This document shows, piece after piece, positions 16,359-23,709 of a DNA stretch of 64,000 nt (positions within the stretch are counted from its first letter, which is position 1; each line of letters begins with the position of its first letter). A program made the translations under genes and the position numbers. Source of the DNA: PALSA-188 sp963720075 (GTDB lineage: Bacteria > Acidobacteriota > Terriglobia > Terriglobales > Acidobacteriaceae); the NCBI GenBank assembly GCA_963720075.1, contig CAVREG010000016.1, positions 186,001-250,000 of the forward strand. Reading direction: 5' to 3'. The notes under the pieces are model-generated. The model was given only the letters and a program-made list of their open reading frames with translations, did no database searches and was not told the DNA's origin.

Positions 16359-16399
16359 CCCACTCATCCGCAAAGAACGCGAATGAGTGGGGTGCCCGG
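16359..16399. repeat. REP palindrome c (RAYT-associated)
   Basis: Inverted orientation relative to REP a and b: CCCACTCATCCGC, AAAGAA, CGCGAATGAGTGGG, then GTGCCCGG. It flanks the 5' side of RAYT-A, so the RAYT pair is bracketed by convergent REPs, the usual RAYT/BIME arrangement. Confidence 0.85.
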
Positions 16400-16412
16400 T
16401 GAGTGATTCAGC

Positions 16413-16523
16413 GTGAGATATTTCCAGAGCTTTGGTCTCCCCTCTGGCAAAGCAAGCGGTGCTCACGCACCGCCCAAGATAAATATGCCTTGACAAAGCC
16501 TTCTCTCTTATCGAGGGCCAGCC
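16413..16523. repeat. Left inverted-repeat arm of a 1-kb cassette
   Basis: This arm of about 111 bp runs from GTGAGATATTTCCAGAGC to TTATCGAGGGCCAGCC. It is almost identical in reverse complement to 17324-17440. Each arm contains a perfect 7-bp hairpin, GCGGTGC-TCAC-GCACCGC. Confidence 0.85.
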
Positions 16524-16550
16524 CGCCCGCCTCGGCCACCCGCGAAAGAA

Positions 16551-16643
16551 GAACTGTTGAAACGAGAGACAAAGTGGAAGCGGGTACAAGCACGGAAGAA
16601 GCGTATGAAGAAAGTTTTGACCGGCGAAGTGACCGGAATTTGA
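16551..16643 (+). pseudogene. C-terminal gene remnant
   Basis: An open frame without a start runs ELLKRETKWKRVQARKK, then RMKKVLTGEVTGI, to TGA. The basic helical composition looks like the end of a genuine protein. It stops 16 bp before the next start codon, which suggests a former operon partner that was cut off by the left inverted-repeat arm. Confidence 0.3.
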
Positions 16644-16659
16644 AGTAGGAGAAAATACC

Positions 16660-17310
16660 ATGAAGCGAATGGCGCTGTTGTTAATCGGAGTTATTTGGTT
16701 GTTGGCAGTTGGTGCCTCGGCCGGTGTATGTGATGCTACGGGACCCGGAGGAAAGTGCTGTGACCGCACTGGAATGCTCGGCAATTGCATCCTAACTGGA
16801 AACCCACCAAATACATGTGAGTGCCACTGTGATTCGATAATTTTCTGCTTCGGATCAGGGGGGCCATGTACTAATGGGGTCTGTCAGTTAGCACCCATGA
16901 GCGTGCAAGCAACCATTCGAAACTTTCCCTGGATTACAACACCAGGGATTGTTAGGGCATTAGCCAAAAACAGCGTGATGCCGAGCGGTCTTTTAATGTA
17001 CGACAGCATGCAGTCAATGGAATTGAAGGCAGGAGGAGGCGTACATAAAGGGATTCTAACCCGCAAGGTTGCTGATGCCCTTAGTGATGAAAAGATCGTT
17101 GGCGCACAATGGTTTTTGTTAACGGACGACGTAAACACAGGCCACACAGAGCTGTTGCTTTATTACGACGCTAGCAACGTTTGGAAAGCGGACGAGGATA
17201 TTCTTCACAGTCCGATTAGGATTCCTGTTACTGAAAGGGTCATTTTCTACAGTGATCACTGGGAACAGGTAAATGCAAAGGGCACATTCACCGGCAAGGT
17301 TGGGCAGTAA
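16660..17310 (+). CDS. Cysteine-rich secreted protein, cargo of the inverted-repeat cassette
   Basis: This 216-aa protein has a signal peptide (MALLLIGVIWLLAVGASA). A compact cysteine-rich segment of about 50 residues follows (VCDATGPGGKCCDRTG, CILTGNPPNTCECHCDS, CFGSGGPCTNGVC), with at least ten Cys that suggest a disulfide-knotted domain. The C-terminal part of about 130 residues has few Cys and is predicted mixed alpha/beta. AGGAG lies seven bases before the ATG. The gene is the only complete one between two ~111-117 bp inverted repeats. I recognise no family; a secreted effector, adhesin or inhibitor are all possible. Confidence 0.65.
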   Translation: MKRMALLLIGVIWLLAVGASAGVCDATGPGGKCCDRTGMLGNCILTGNPPNTCECHCDSIIFCFGSGGPCTNGVCQLAPMSVQATIRNFPWITTPGIVRALAKNSVMPSGLLMYDSMQSMELKAGGGVHKGILTRKVADALSDEKIVGAQWFLLTDDVNTGHTELLLYYDASNVWKADEDILHSPIRIPVTERVIFYSDHWEQVNAKGTFTGKVGQ

Positions 17311-17323
17311 GGATCGGGCTGGA

Positions 17324-17440
17324 GGCTGGCCCTCGATAAGTGAGAAGGCTTTGTCAAGGCATAGTTATCCTGGGCGGTGCGTGAGCACCGCTTCTTTTGC
17401 CAGAGAGAGGTTGAGGACCAAAGCTCTGGAAATATCTCAC
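17324..17440. repeat. Right inverted-repeat arm of the 1-kb cassette
   Basis: Reverse complement of the 16413-16523 arm with short indels (TCTCCCCTCTGG against a slightly longer TCCTCAACCTCTCTCTGG). It directly abuts a repeat module of the GGCTGGCCCA family at 17441. Confidence 0.85.
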
Positions 17441-17530
17441 GGCGGGCTGGCCCATCTTTGTGAGATTTTGATCTTCCCAACATCCTAAGAGAATGGCTGC
17501 CCCACTCTTGCGCGACTTTCGCAAGGGTGG
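17441..17530 (+). repeat. Single-arm repeat module with hairpin
   Basis: The arm reads GGCGGGCTGGCCCATC, then GAGATTTTGATCTTC, then GGCTGCCCCACTC, then a CTTGCG / CGCAAG hairpin. This is the arm-plus-hairpin unit of the composite element. Its first 61 bp recur identically at 17738-17798. Confidence 0.8.
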
Positions 17531-17587
17531 GGACGATAATGTCGGCGGTCATCAGCCTTCGGCCAACGCTTCTGGCGATAATCCGGC

Positions 17588-17620
17588 TGTCCCACTCATT
17601 CGGGCTCGTTGCGAATGAGT
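17588..17620. repeat. REP palindrome d (variant)
   Basis: The stem is GTCCCACTCATTCG / CGAATGAGTCGC with loop GGCTCGTTG. It resembles the RAYT-associated REPs a-c but lies 1.2 kb from them. Confidence 0.6.
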
Positions 17621-17737
17621 CGCATTGCTCTGGATACTTGAAGCTTCAGGGCACACTCCTAATCTCTGACTGCTGAAGTCCTCTGTTTATCCAGTTTGAT
17701 AGTATTTTCACTCAATCGCAGGGAATTAATATCCGGT

Positions 17738-17798
17738 GGCGGGCTGGCCCATCTTTGTGAGATTTTGATCTTCCCAACATCCTAAGAGAATGGCTGCC
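17738..17798 (+). repeat. Duplicate half module (61 bp)
   Basis: An exact 61-bp copy of 17441-17501, cut off right after GGCTGCC. After it an open frame fragment, VDYQDVVLIEAEPTVLSFG, continues to about 17930. It may be a remnant of another gene but has neither start nor natural end. Confidence 0.7.
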
Positions 17799-17967
17799 TG
17801 TAGATTATCAAGACGTTGTACTCATCGAAGCCGAGCCGACCGTGCTTAGTTTTGGCATCGAGCCGTGGAAAAGACGGCGCGATAAGTCCGCGCCTTGCAA
17901 ATCGTTACAGCCGATTTGCACTTTCGCACCGGCGGGCTGGCCCACCTGCGCTGACACAACTGAGGCT

Positions 17968-18223
17968 GGCAGGCTGACCCAGCTTTGCAAGGCTTTGATT
18001 TCCTCGACCTCAGAAATGATTGAGGCTGCCCCATCCTTGCGCGGTTGTCGCAAGGGTGGGGGACTTCAACTGTTAGCGGAGAGAGGGGTTCTGATTCCTG
18101 CGAAAGGGCGGAGTCGGCGGCACGAATTCCCATCCGTCGAAAATTGCGACGGATGGGGCAGCCTCTCTCTTATGATCCCCGACAAAAATCAAATCCCATC
18201 GAGGATGGGCCAGCCCGCCAGCC
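17968..18223 (+). repeat. Composite palindromic element, copy F
   Basis: Full-length copy located 11 kb from copy E, with only scattered substitutions (GGCTGACCC, GAAAATTGCGACGG). A partial arm (GGAGATCGAAATCT, then GCGGGCCAACC) follows to about 18273. Confidence 0.9.
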
Positions 18224-18329
18224 TTTTCATTACTTATTTTGAGGAGATCGAAATCTAAAGCGGGCCAACCCCCTGAGGAAAAAGTCGGCGGCTCGAATTC
18301 CCGCCTTTACAAAAAGTAGCCAGCCCGTC

Positions 18330-18901
18330 CTAGGGATGAAAAGGTTTGGCTTGATCCATCATCGTAAGAATCGTCTTCATCCGTTTCGCCCGAGTTTCCG
18401 GCTTTTTTGCAGTTTCAAGGCGATAAACAATCGAATAAACATTTGCTTTGTTCAGGGTCTTGAAAAATGCTTCGGCTTTTTTATTTTTGGCCAGCTCTTC
18501 CAGAAAATCTTCGGGCGGAACCGCGCTCTTGGGCGACGCGTAGGCGGCTTCCCATCCGCCATCAACCTTCGCCCTCTCAACTGCATCAATCCCGGCCAGC
18601 GTCATTGCCCCGGCTTTGGTGAGGCGTTCGACGTGCTGAGTGTTTATTTTCGCCCATCCGCTTTTGGAACGTCTTGGCGTGAATTTCGGAGCCAGGATAG
18701 TTCGTCGAAGGGCTTTATCTGGCCGTCAATCCAGCCATAGCAAAGCGCTTGGTCAAGAGCGTCAGCATAGGTCAGGGATTTCTTGTTCGAATCTTTCTTG
18801 AAAATGCGCAGCCAGATACCGCTCGATGTGGCATGGTTGTTCTCCAGCCAGTGACGGAAATCGCCTGATGATTTGAAGCGTAGAACTGGTATAGAGTTCA
18901 T
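18330..18901 (-). pseudogene. YdeI/OmpD-associated family protein, single frameshift
   Basis: Two adjacent frames together give one full-length member of this family, known from bacteriocin-protection annotations. The N-terminal frame starts MNSIPVLRFKSSGDFRHWL and has the signature LTYADALDQALCYGWIDGQ. After SWLR it shifts by one base: the continuation KFTPRRSKSGWAKINTQH, VERLTKAGAMTLAG and the C-terminal YAS/AFFKTLNKANVYSIVYRLE domain are in the other frame. Loss of one A in an AAAA run near 18690 explains it. It could be a true mutation or an assembly error. It lies alone after the repeat zone. Confidence 0.75.
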
Positions 18902-19023
18902 AATTCTGTGTTGTGCTAGAAGTTAAAATACTCAAAGGCTGCTTTTTCGCTAGCCATTTTACAAAACTGGAGGAAGTGAGTTCCCCGCTGCGTGATTTCA
19001 AACTGCAACTACGCTTCTTGCTT

Positions 19024-19236
19024 TTACACAGCGCGGCCTAACCGGAACGGCGCGCTAAGCAGGCGTGCCGGCAGCATAATCACTGCGGTGATAAGAGCCA
19101 GCACTCCGTGGACTGCGATTCCGACGATGCGGAACGGAAGCAACAGGAGCCAAACGACCGGATACAGGATCAATGCCGCCAGGGCGAGTGGCCAGCAGAC
19201 AACGAACAGAAGACACCAGAGCAAGAATGCAGCCAT
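19024..19236 (-). CDS. Small membrane protein (70 aa)
   Basis: The protein is almost entirely hydrophobic. FLLWCLLFVVCWPLALAALI and VVWLLLLPFRIVGIAVHG form at least two membrane helices, and it ends ARLLSAPFRLGRAV. The ATG at 19236 has an AGGGGGT box five bases upstream; a longer reading to 19416 lacks support. Short proteins of this type recur in acidobacterial genomes without known function. Confidence 0.6.
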   Translation of the reverse strand: MAAFLLWCLLFVVCWPLALAALILYPVVWLLLLPFRIVGIAVHGVLALITAVIMLPARLLSAPFRLGRAV

Positions 19237-19621
19237 GGGATACCCCCTACTGTTACTTACGGACGCGAGCGGGAAGAAGTTCATTCGCCTTCCTGCGGGG
19301 GGACAGAATAAGAAGTTCCTCGCGGTTTTAAAATCCCCAAGGGTGTAGCTAGGGCTTCGCCGTGGGCCGCGTTCTTGCGGCGCTTCGCGGCTCGCACAAA
19401 CGGGAACCAGTCCCACCGATGAAGCTTGCGCTCACCCGCCGAGACGAGGACTCCTGGGCCTACGTGAATCTTGCGGGGTCCTGACCCCCGGCTTTTTAGG
19501 CCATTCTCATCACTTCAATCGTTACCTAAGTCTTAGCCCAAATCCCGCGCGGGACATGCCTTTCCGGACTCTACAGCAATCACTGTATTTTCCGCATAAT
19601 GGTTTCCGAGAGAGACAGATT
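19237..19621. other. Intergenic region
   Basis: I see no gene. It separates two divergently transcribed genes and should hold both promoters. No repeat of the dispersed family is present. Confidence 0.4.
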
Positions 19622-20584
19622 ATGCCAAAACGGTACAGTCTCGGATCATTACTACTGGCTGCAATCGCCTTGCTTGTTGGGTGCGGCGGTCCAGTCGTGC
19701 CTACGCCCCTTACCGGAAGTCGTTTGATGGCTGCTGCCGCGGTTCAGTTCGGAACGGTTCCGGTGGGCGGAACACTCTCCAGTTCGGTTGCGGTGAGTAA
19801 TACGGCAACGGATGGGACAAACATTACCATCTCTCAAATCCATGTCGCAGGGCCGGGCTTCCTCCTTGGCAATGTGCCCTCCTTGCCTTTGATCGTTGCG
19901 GCCGGAGAAAGCGTAACCCTCGGGGTTGAATTCTCGCCGAAAGTAAACGGGTCCGCAAAAGGGACCGTTTCCATTATGAGCGACGCGATGGATCCCGTGC
20001 TTCCCGTCTCGCTAACAGGAAACGGAAACACAGCAACGCAGATTACCGTGTCGCCATCGGTCTTAAATTTCGGGAGTGTAGGGGTCGGACAAAGCGCGGT
20101 GTTGAACGGAACTTTAATCGCGGGAAGTACCAATGTCACAGTGTCCACAGTGGACGAAACTGGCCAAGGCTACTCGCTGGGCGGAATCAGCTTTCCAGTG
20201 ACTCTGGCTGCGGGTCAACAGTTACCCTTTTCAGTAACATTCGTTCCGCAAGCGCCGGGAAGTTCGAACGGGAGCCTCGCATTTGTCACGAACTCATCTG
20301 CTTCCCCTACCGCAACGATGTCGGGTTCAGGGAGCCAGGCGAGCGCGCACAGCGTGAATCTTTCATGGAGCGCAAGCAGTTCTCCTGTGGCTGGCTATAA
20401 CGTTTATCGAAGCCTGCAATCGGGTGGGCCGTATGCAAAGCTGACGGGCTCTCCAACTCCGGGAACCGATTATGCGGATACCACGGTGCAACCAGGATCT
20501 ACATATTATTACGTGGCTACATCAGTGAATAACAGCGCGCAAGAGAGTGGATACTCAAACCAGACGGTTGCCACGGTTCCCTAA
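19622..20584 (+). CDS. Lipoprotein with two choice-of-anchor D (ASH-like) domains and a fibronectin type III domain
   Basis: This 320-aa protein has a lipoprotein signal (LGSLLLAAIALLVGC, lipobox Cys followed by Gly-Gly). Two immunoglobulin-like domains follow. The first has VQFGTVPVGGTLSSSVAVSN and VTLGVEFSPKVNGSAKGTVS. The second has LNFGSVGVGQSAVLNGTL and PFSVTFVPQAPGSSNGSL. The C-terminus is a fibronectin III domain (NLSWSASSSPVAGYNVYRS, YYYVATSVNNSAQESGYSN). Such proteins are cell-surface scaffolds; no enzymatic domain is present. Start set at the ATG at 19622 with GAGAGA upstream. Confidence 0.85.
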   Translation: MPKRYSLGSLLLAAIALLVGCGGPVVPTPLTGSRLMAAAAVQFGTVPVGGTLSSSVAVSNTATDGTNITISQIHVAGPGFLLGNVPSLPLIVAAGESVTLGVEFSPKVNGSAKGTVSIMSDAMDPVLPVSLTGNGNTATQITVSPSVLNFGSVGVGQSAVLNGTLIAGSTNVTVSTVDETGQGYSLGGISFPVTLAAGQQLPFSVTFVPQAPGSSNGSLAFVTNSSASPTATMSGSGSQASAHSVNLSWSASSSPVAGYNVYRSLQSGGPYAKLTGSPTPGTDYADTTVQPGSTYYYVATSVNNSAQESGYSNQTVATVP

Positions 20585-20631
20585 CTTCAGGCTGCGGACT
20601 CTAAAGCTTCCGTAGAGCCGCCAGAGGTAGA

Positions 20632-21588
20632 TCAAATTCTGTTTCCGCTCTTCCCAGGGACGGTTTCGCCCGCGCCCATGCTTAAATCACTGGACCAGCA
20701 GTCGGCAACAATTTTCCATTCTCCGGCTTGACGGGTAAGAACTACCATGTACTTGCCGCGCTCTTCACGGCGCTTGCCGGTCGCAGTCGGGATCAACATT
20801 TTGCACCGGCCGGCTTCACAGGCCACATCGCCAAATACCTCCACCCGGAGAGGATCTAGTTCCACTTCTCCCAAACCTGCGTCCAGCACGGAGAACAAAA
20901 ACTCGCGTATCGAGGCCGTTCCTCTCACCGGTGGAACGTTGGGGCGTAGTACAAGAGCGTCGGCGGTATAGAGTTCGACCAGGTCGTCGAGATGGGTCGT
21001 GTTGCAAGCGAGCGCCCAATCCTGACTAACCTTTCTGACTGCGGCTTCTGAGCGGCTTAATGTGGCTCCAGTCAGGGGAGCGCGCGCTCGACCGGAATCG
21101 CGCGAAGGCGGGGCGTTATCCACACGGCCCTGTGCTTGCACTGCGACGGCTTGCGGCGTGCCTTCCGCAGCAAAATAATGATGGTGATAGTGATGGTGGT
21201 AATGATGCGGGCCTGGAACCGGCTCAAAGGATTGCGGACTATTCACCACCGGAGACGCAGGCCGTTCCGGCGCGGCAGCTTGCGAGAGCGGAACACCGCA
21301 GGTGGCGCAAAATTTGTTTCCAATGGGATTCTGATTGCCGCACGCCGTGCAAAAACCTTGAGCCGGCTCGGATGCATTTTCAGCCGCGAGAGATTCTTCG
21401 CTATCCGTTTGCACCCCAAGGCGCTGAATTGCCTGGAGCGCCGCCGAAACGGCTTCCTGTCCGGGCTTGGGACGCCGCATGTCGTAATTCATACGGTTAA
21501 AAAAATCATCCACCGAGGGATTCGGAACGAGTTCCTCCCCTTTATCTTCCGGTTGTTCTTTGGACGACTTTGGGTTTTCCTTAGCCAC
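20632..21588 (-). CDS. Zinc-ribbon protein with His-rich linker and NTF2-like C-terminus
   Basis: This 318-aa cytoplasmic protein, with no signal peptide, has three parts. A zinc ribbon (FCTACGNQNPIGNKFCATC) sits at about residues 80-98. A remarkable histidine/tyrosine run (HHYHHHYHHHY) follows at about 128-138. The C-terminal DUF4440/SnoaL-like NTF2 domain starts at about 185 (VRKVSQDWALACNTTHLDDL, LYTADALVLRPNVPPVRG, WKIVADCWSSD). The combination suggests metal binding coupled to a ligand-binding domain; the actual role is unknown. It runs in the same direction as the downstream TonB-C gene but is separated from it by 24 bp. Confidence 0.8.
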   Translation of the reverse strand: MAKENPKSSKEQPEDKGEELVPNPSVDDFFNRMNYDMRRPKPGQEAVSAALQAIQRLGVQTDSEESLAAENASEPAQGFCTACGNQNPIGNKFCATCGVPLSQAAAPERPASPVVNSPQSFEPVPGPHHYHHHYHHHYFAAEGTPQAVAVQAQGRVDNAPPSRDSGRARAPLTGATLSRSEAAVRKVSQDWALACNTTHLDDLVELYTADALVLRPNVPPVRGTASIREFLFSVLDAGLGEVELDPLRVEVFGDVACEAGRCKMLIPTATGKRREERGKYMVVLTRQAGEWKIVADCWSSDLSMGAGETVPGKSGNRI

Positions 21589-21612
21589 CGATATCGAATG
21601 AAGACTGCAGAA

Positions 21613-22074
21613 TCATTCTAGACCAAAACTTCTCCGGCGGGTCGAAAAGTCAACTGTGGCTTCGGTCTCGGTGGGAACTCCATTGCACAGAGCTGGGCGG
21701 TATCGCCACGAGCGTACAACATTCAAGACCGTGCGATCTTCGGCATTACCCACGCTCTTGAGCAGCAGCGCGCTATGGACCAAACCGTCAGCGCCAATGA
21801 CGAAGCTCACACTGAGTCCGGTGCCTGGCACGTCGGCGTCGATCAGCGGAGTGGGTGTGGTAAGCGGTTCTGGAGGAGTCGTGAATTCACAGGTTGCGGC
21901 GGCACTTGGGATATGAAGGAACTTCGAATTGCTTTCAAATGACTTCCAAAGTTTAATTTCAGGCTTCGAAGCCTGTTTTTTTCCCTGACCCATGACAATG
22001 GCAGCCGCAAGAGAACAGGGCACAAGCGCCACAAGGAGCAAAATCTCTCCAGCCCGGAATTTATAAGTCCCCAT
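21613..22074 (-). CDS. TonB C-terminal-domain protein
   Basis: This 153-aa protein has an N-terminal membrane anchor (GEILLLVALVPCSLAAAIVM) and a short linker. A TonB-C domain follows (GADGLVHSALLLKSVGNAEDRTVLNVVRSWRYRPALCNG, in pieces). It lacks the long proline-rich periplasmic spacer of a true TonB, so it is likelier a TonB-family periplasmic protein than the energy transducer. Its function and partner are unknown. Confidence 0.75.
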   Translation of the reverse strand: MGTYKFRAGEILLLVALVPCSLAAAIVMGQGKKQASKPEIKLWKSFESNSKFLHIPSAAATCEFTTPPEPLTTPTPLIDADVPGTGLSVSFVIGADGLVHSALLLKSVGNAEDRTVLNVVRSWRYRPALCNGVPTETEATVDFSTRRRSFGLE

Positions 22075-22313
22075 GAAATGACCCGGTCAAAGGCGGCGAG
22101 TTCTTCGGGCCGCCGTCACGGGTGTTGGGGCAATTCATTTGCCACGGGGAGTCAACGCAAGCCCCACAAAACAGGTGCCTTTCCAGCCACCAATGAACAA
22201 GGGTCTTGCAGAAGAGAAACACATTGCAGATGCCGGAGGGAACTTTAGCTGGCGAGGATAAACGGGGAGAGTTGCCCCCCACTACGCGGAAGTCGGTAAA
22301 GATCGTTCGCTGT

Positions 22314-22868
22314 CTAGTGCACCGTTATCGGCGTCATCAGTCCGGCGACGTGCGTATGACTCTCGCAGACGTTCAACATTCCTGGCTCGTCATGCGAAAA
22401 CAACGAGCGGGGGTACGCGCAATGCAGATGGAATGCACGCTCGTTCAGCAGATCGTTCCACAGACTCTCGAGGGCAAGCGCACCGGCCTTGTTACCTCTG
22501 TCCCAAAGGACGGCAACCATTTCTCCGAATACGGTGAGTCCCATATCTTTGCTCCGGGCTGCCTTCTTAACATCCATCAATAACTGGCCGACCGTAGAAA
22601 GAAACAGCTTTGGGTCGGGCATGTTTTTGACCATGAATTTTGAGAGCATTTCGTCGGCGTCACACATGGTGAAGCGTTCTTCTCTCGCGTAGTTCCGCAC
22701 GTTCACTTCAAGCCTTTGTAGAGCCTTCGTCAGCAGTTCCCGGTGATCTTTGGTAGCGACAACCAGGACGGAATTGCCCACCAGGAGCGCGGAAGAGACG
22801 ACCCCGCACAGCCTGTCAATGAGTGCCTGATGCGTGTCGTAGAACTGCACAGAATGGACGGTGGACAT
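22314..22868 (-). CDS. MEDS-domain sensor protein
   Basis: This 184-aa protein matches the MEDS (methanogen/methylotroph DcmR sensory) fold. It opens HSVQFYDTHQALIDRLCGVV and has a RecA-like beta strand SVLVVATKDHRELLTKAL. The mid-region LTVFGEMVAVLWDRGNKAGALALE carries the family's GEM and (A)LE signature. MEDS domains sense hydrocarbon derivatives or act in stress phosphorelays. Here the domain stands alone, without a kinase or regulator fused or adjacent. Confidence 0.85.
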   Translation of the reverse strand: MSTVHSVQFYDTHQALIDRLCGVVSSALLVGNSVLVVATKDHRELLTKALQRLEVNVRNYAREERFTMCDADEMLSKFMVKNMPDPKLFLSTVGQLLMDVKKAARSKDMGLTVFGEMVAVLWDRGNKAGALALESLWNDLLNERAFHLHCAYPRSLFSHDEPGMLNVCESHTHVAGLMTPITVH

Positions 22869-22952
22869 GGTTCCCCCTTACGCGATTGCATTAGGATACA
22901 TGATAGTCCCCTTCGGTTGTACGGTTATTCACGGCCCTTGCTGTGGGCGATT

Positions 22953-23207
22953 TTGAATTTTGTTGAGGAGGTGTTAGGGTTACCTGCGTCACTTGAGCCT
23001 ACCCCCTTGCCGCGTCCACAATCAGAATTGTGGGGAGAATCCATCCGTGATATAGGGATTCTCCTGTTGGTTTTTGCCCCGCTGGATACGCTTATCCAGC
23101 ATGGCCGACATTTAGCCGATACAGAGACTACATTGCTCGGAGGAGCAATAATTGCTGGAATGGGGTTGATCTGGTTCGGAGTTTGGCTAGAATCGGAGAA
23201 GGAGTAA
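22953..23207 (+). CDS. Small membrane protein, start uncertain
   Basis: A frame of up to 84 aa contains two hydrophobic stretches (DIGILLLVFAPLDTLI and LLGGAIIAGMGLIWFGVWLE). No ATG is available. A TTG at 22953 and a GTG at 22971 (abutting GAGGAG) are candidates, so the N-terminus is a guess. It is closely followed (4 bp) by a second tiny membrane protein with a strong ribosome-binding site inside its own 3' end, which supports its being translated. Function unknown. Confidence 0.5.
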   Translation: MNFVEEVLGLPASLEPTPLPRPQSELWGESIRDIGILLLVFAPLDTLIQHGRHLADTETTLLGGAIIAGMGLIWFGVWLESEKE

Positions 23208-23211
23208 GCCT

Positions 23212-23331
23212 ATGTCTTCTGCTGTTATTTGGGTCCTATTTGCCGCCGCCTGCGGCCTACTAATGACCGCCGGGGTGCGCGCCAAGCACAAAGAACAAAG
23301 GAAGGAAGACCGCCCTCACAAGGCAGCTTAG
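23212..23331 (+). CDS. 39-aa single-span membrane protein
   Basis: ATG is preceded by AAGGAG at seven bases. One membrane helix (SAVIWVLFAAACGLLMTAG) is followed by a strongly basic tail (KHKEQRKEDRPHK). It starts 4 bp after the preceding small membrane protein, so the two are probably translationally coupled. A hairpin (GGCAGCTTAG / CTAAGCTGCC, 23322-23357) overlaps its stop and may end the transcript. Confidence 0.6.
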   Translation: MSSAVIWVLFAAACGLLMTAGVRAKHKEQRKEDRPHKAA

Positions 23332-23357
23332 TAGAAACCGTGCGCGGCTAAGCTGCC
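23322..23357 (+). terminator. Hairpin at the 3' end of the small-membrane-protein pair
   Basis: A perfect 10-bp stem (GGCAGCTTAG / CTAAGCTGCC) with a 16-nt loop, followed by GTTGTTCCCTT. It includes the stop codon of the 39-aa gene. The U-tract is weak, so termination is possible rather than certain. Confidence 0.4.
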
Positions 23358-23397
23358 GTTGTTCCCTTGTGCACCAGCCAATAGATTCAGCAATTCC

Positions 23398-23709
23398 TCA
23401 ATTGTCCGCTCCGGCTTTGGCACGTGCCACTTCCCTGGGAGTGGCCGCTATCTTCTCTGAAACTCGACACAAAAGGTACCACCAGGCGGTGCCGCCTAAG
23501 ACTAGGCATGCCGCCGCTAGTGCCTCGTGTCCTCCAAAGGCCAATGCACCGTATACGAGGGAAATTGGTAAGTCGACCAATAGAAGAACTGAGGCCAAAA
23601 TACCTAGGGGCTGTAGGGCGAGAACGACGTATCCACTGAATATAGCCACACATACAAGCAAATGCACAAGCGGGACGATATGAACCCAACGGAATTTTCG
23701 CGATTGCAT
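23398..23709 (-). CDS. Hypothetical membrane protein
   Basis: This 103-aa protein is predicted to have three transmembrane helices (VPLVHLLVCVAIFSGYVVLA, ILASVLLLVDLPISLVYGAL, ALAAACLVLGGTAWWYLL) and a charged C-terminus (REVARAKAGADN). The ATG start at 23709 is clear of upstream sequence. It converges with the small-membrane-protein pair. No family recognised. Confidence 0.6.
   Translation of the reverse strand: MQSRKFRWVHIVPLVHLLVCVAIFSGYVVLALQPLGILASVLLLVDLPISLVYGALAFGGHEALAAACLVLGGTAWWYLLCRVSEKIAATPREVARAKAGADN

Noticed and set aside
15444..16790. One 448-residue open frame covering RAYT-A and more
   Set aside because: Only the middle part is RAYT; the N-terminal extension covers repeat DNA and the C-terminal part is the wrong frame after the G insertion.
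16413..17440. Insertion sequence with transposase
   Set aside because: No transposase gene or target-site duplication is seen between or beside the arms; only a non-autonomous element can be proposed.
22743..22952. N-terminal extension of the small membrane protein into the MEDS gene
   Set aside because: It is antisense to the well-supported MEDS protein and lacks a ribosome-binding site.
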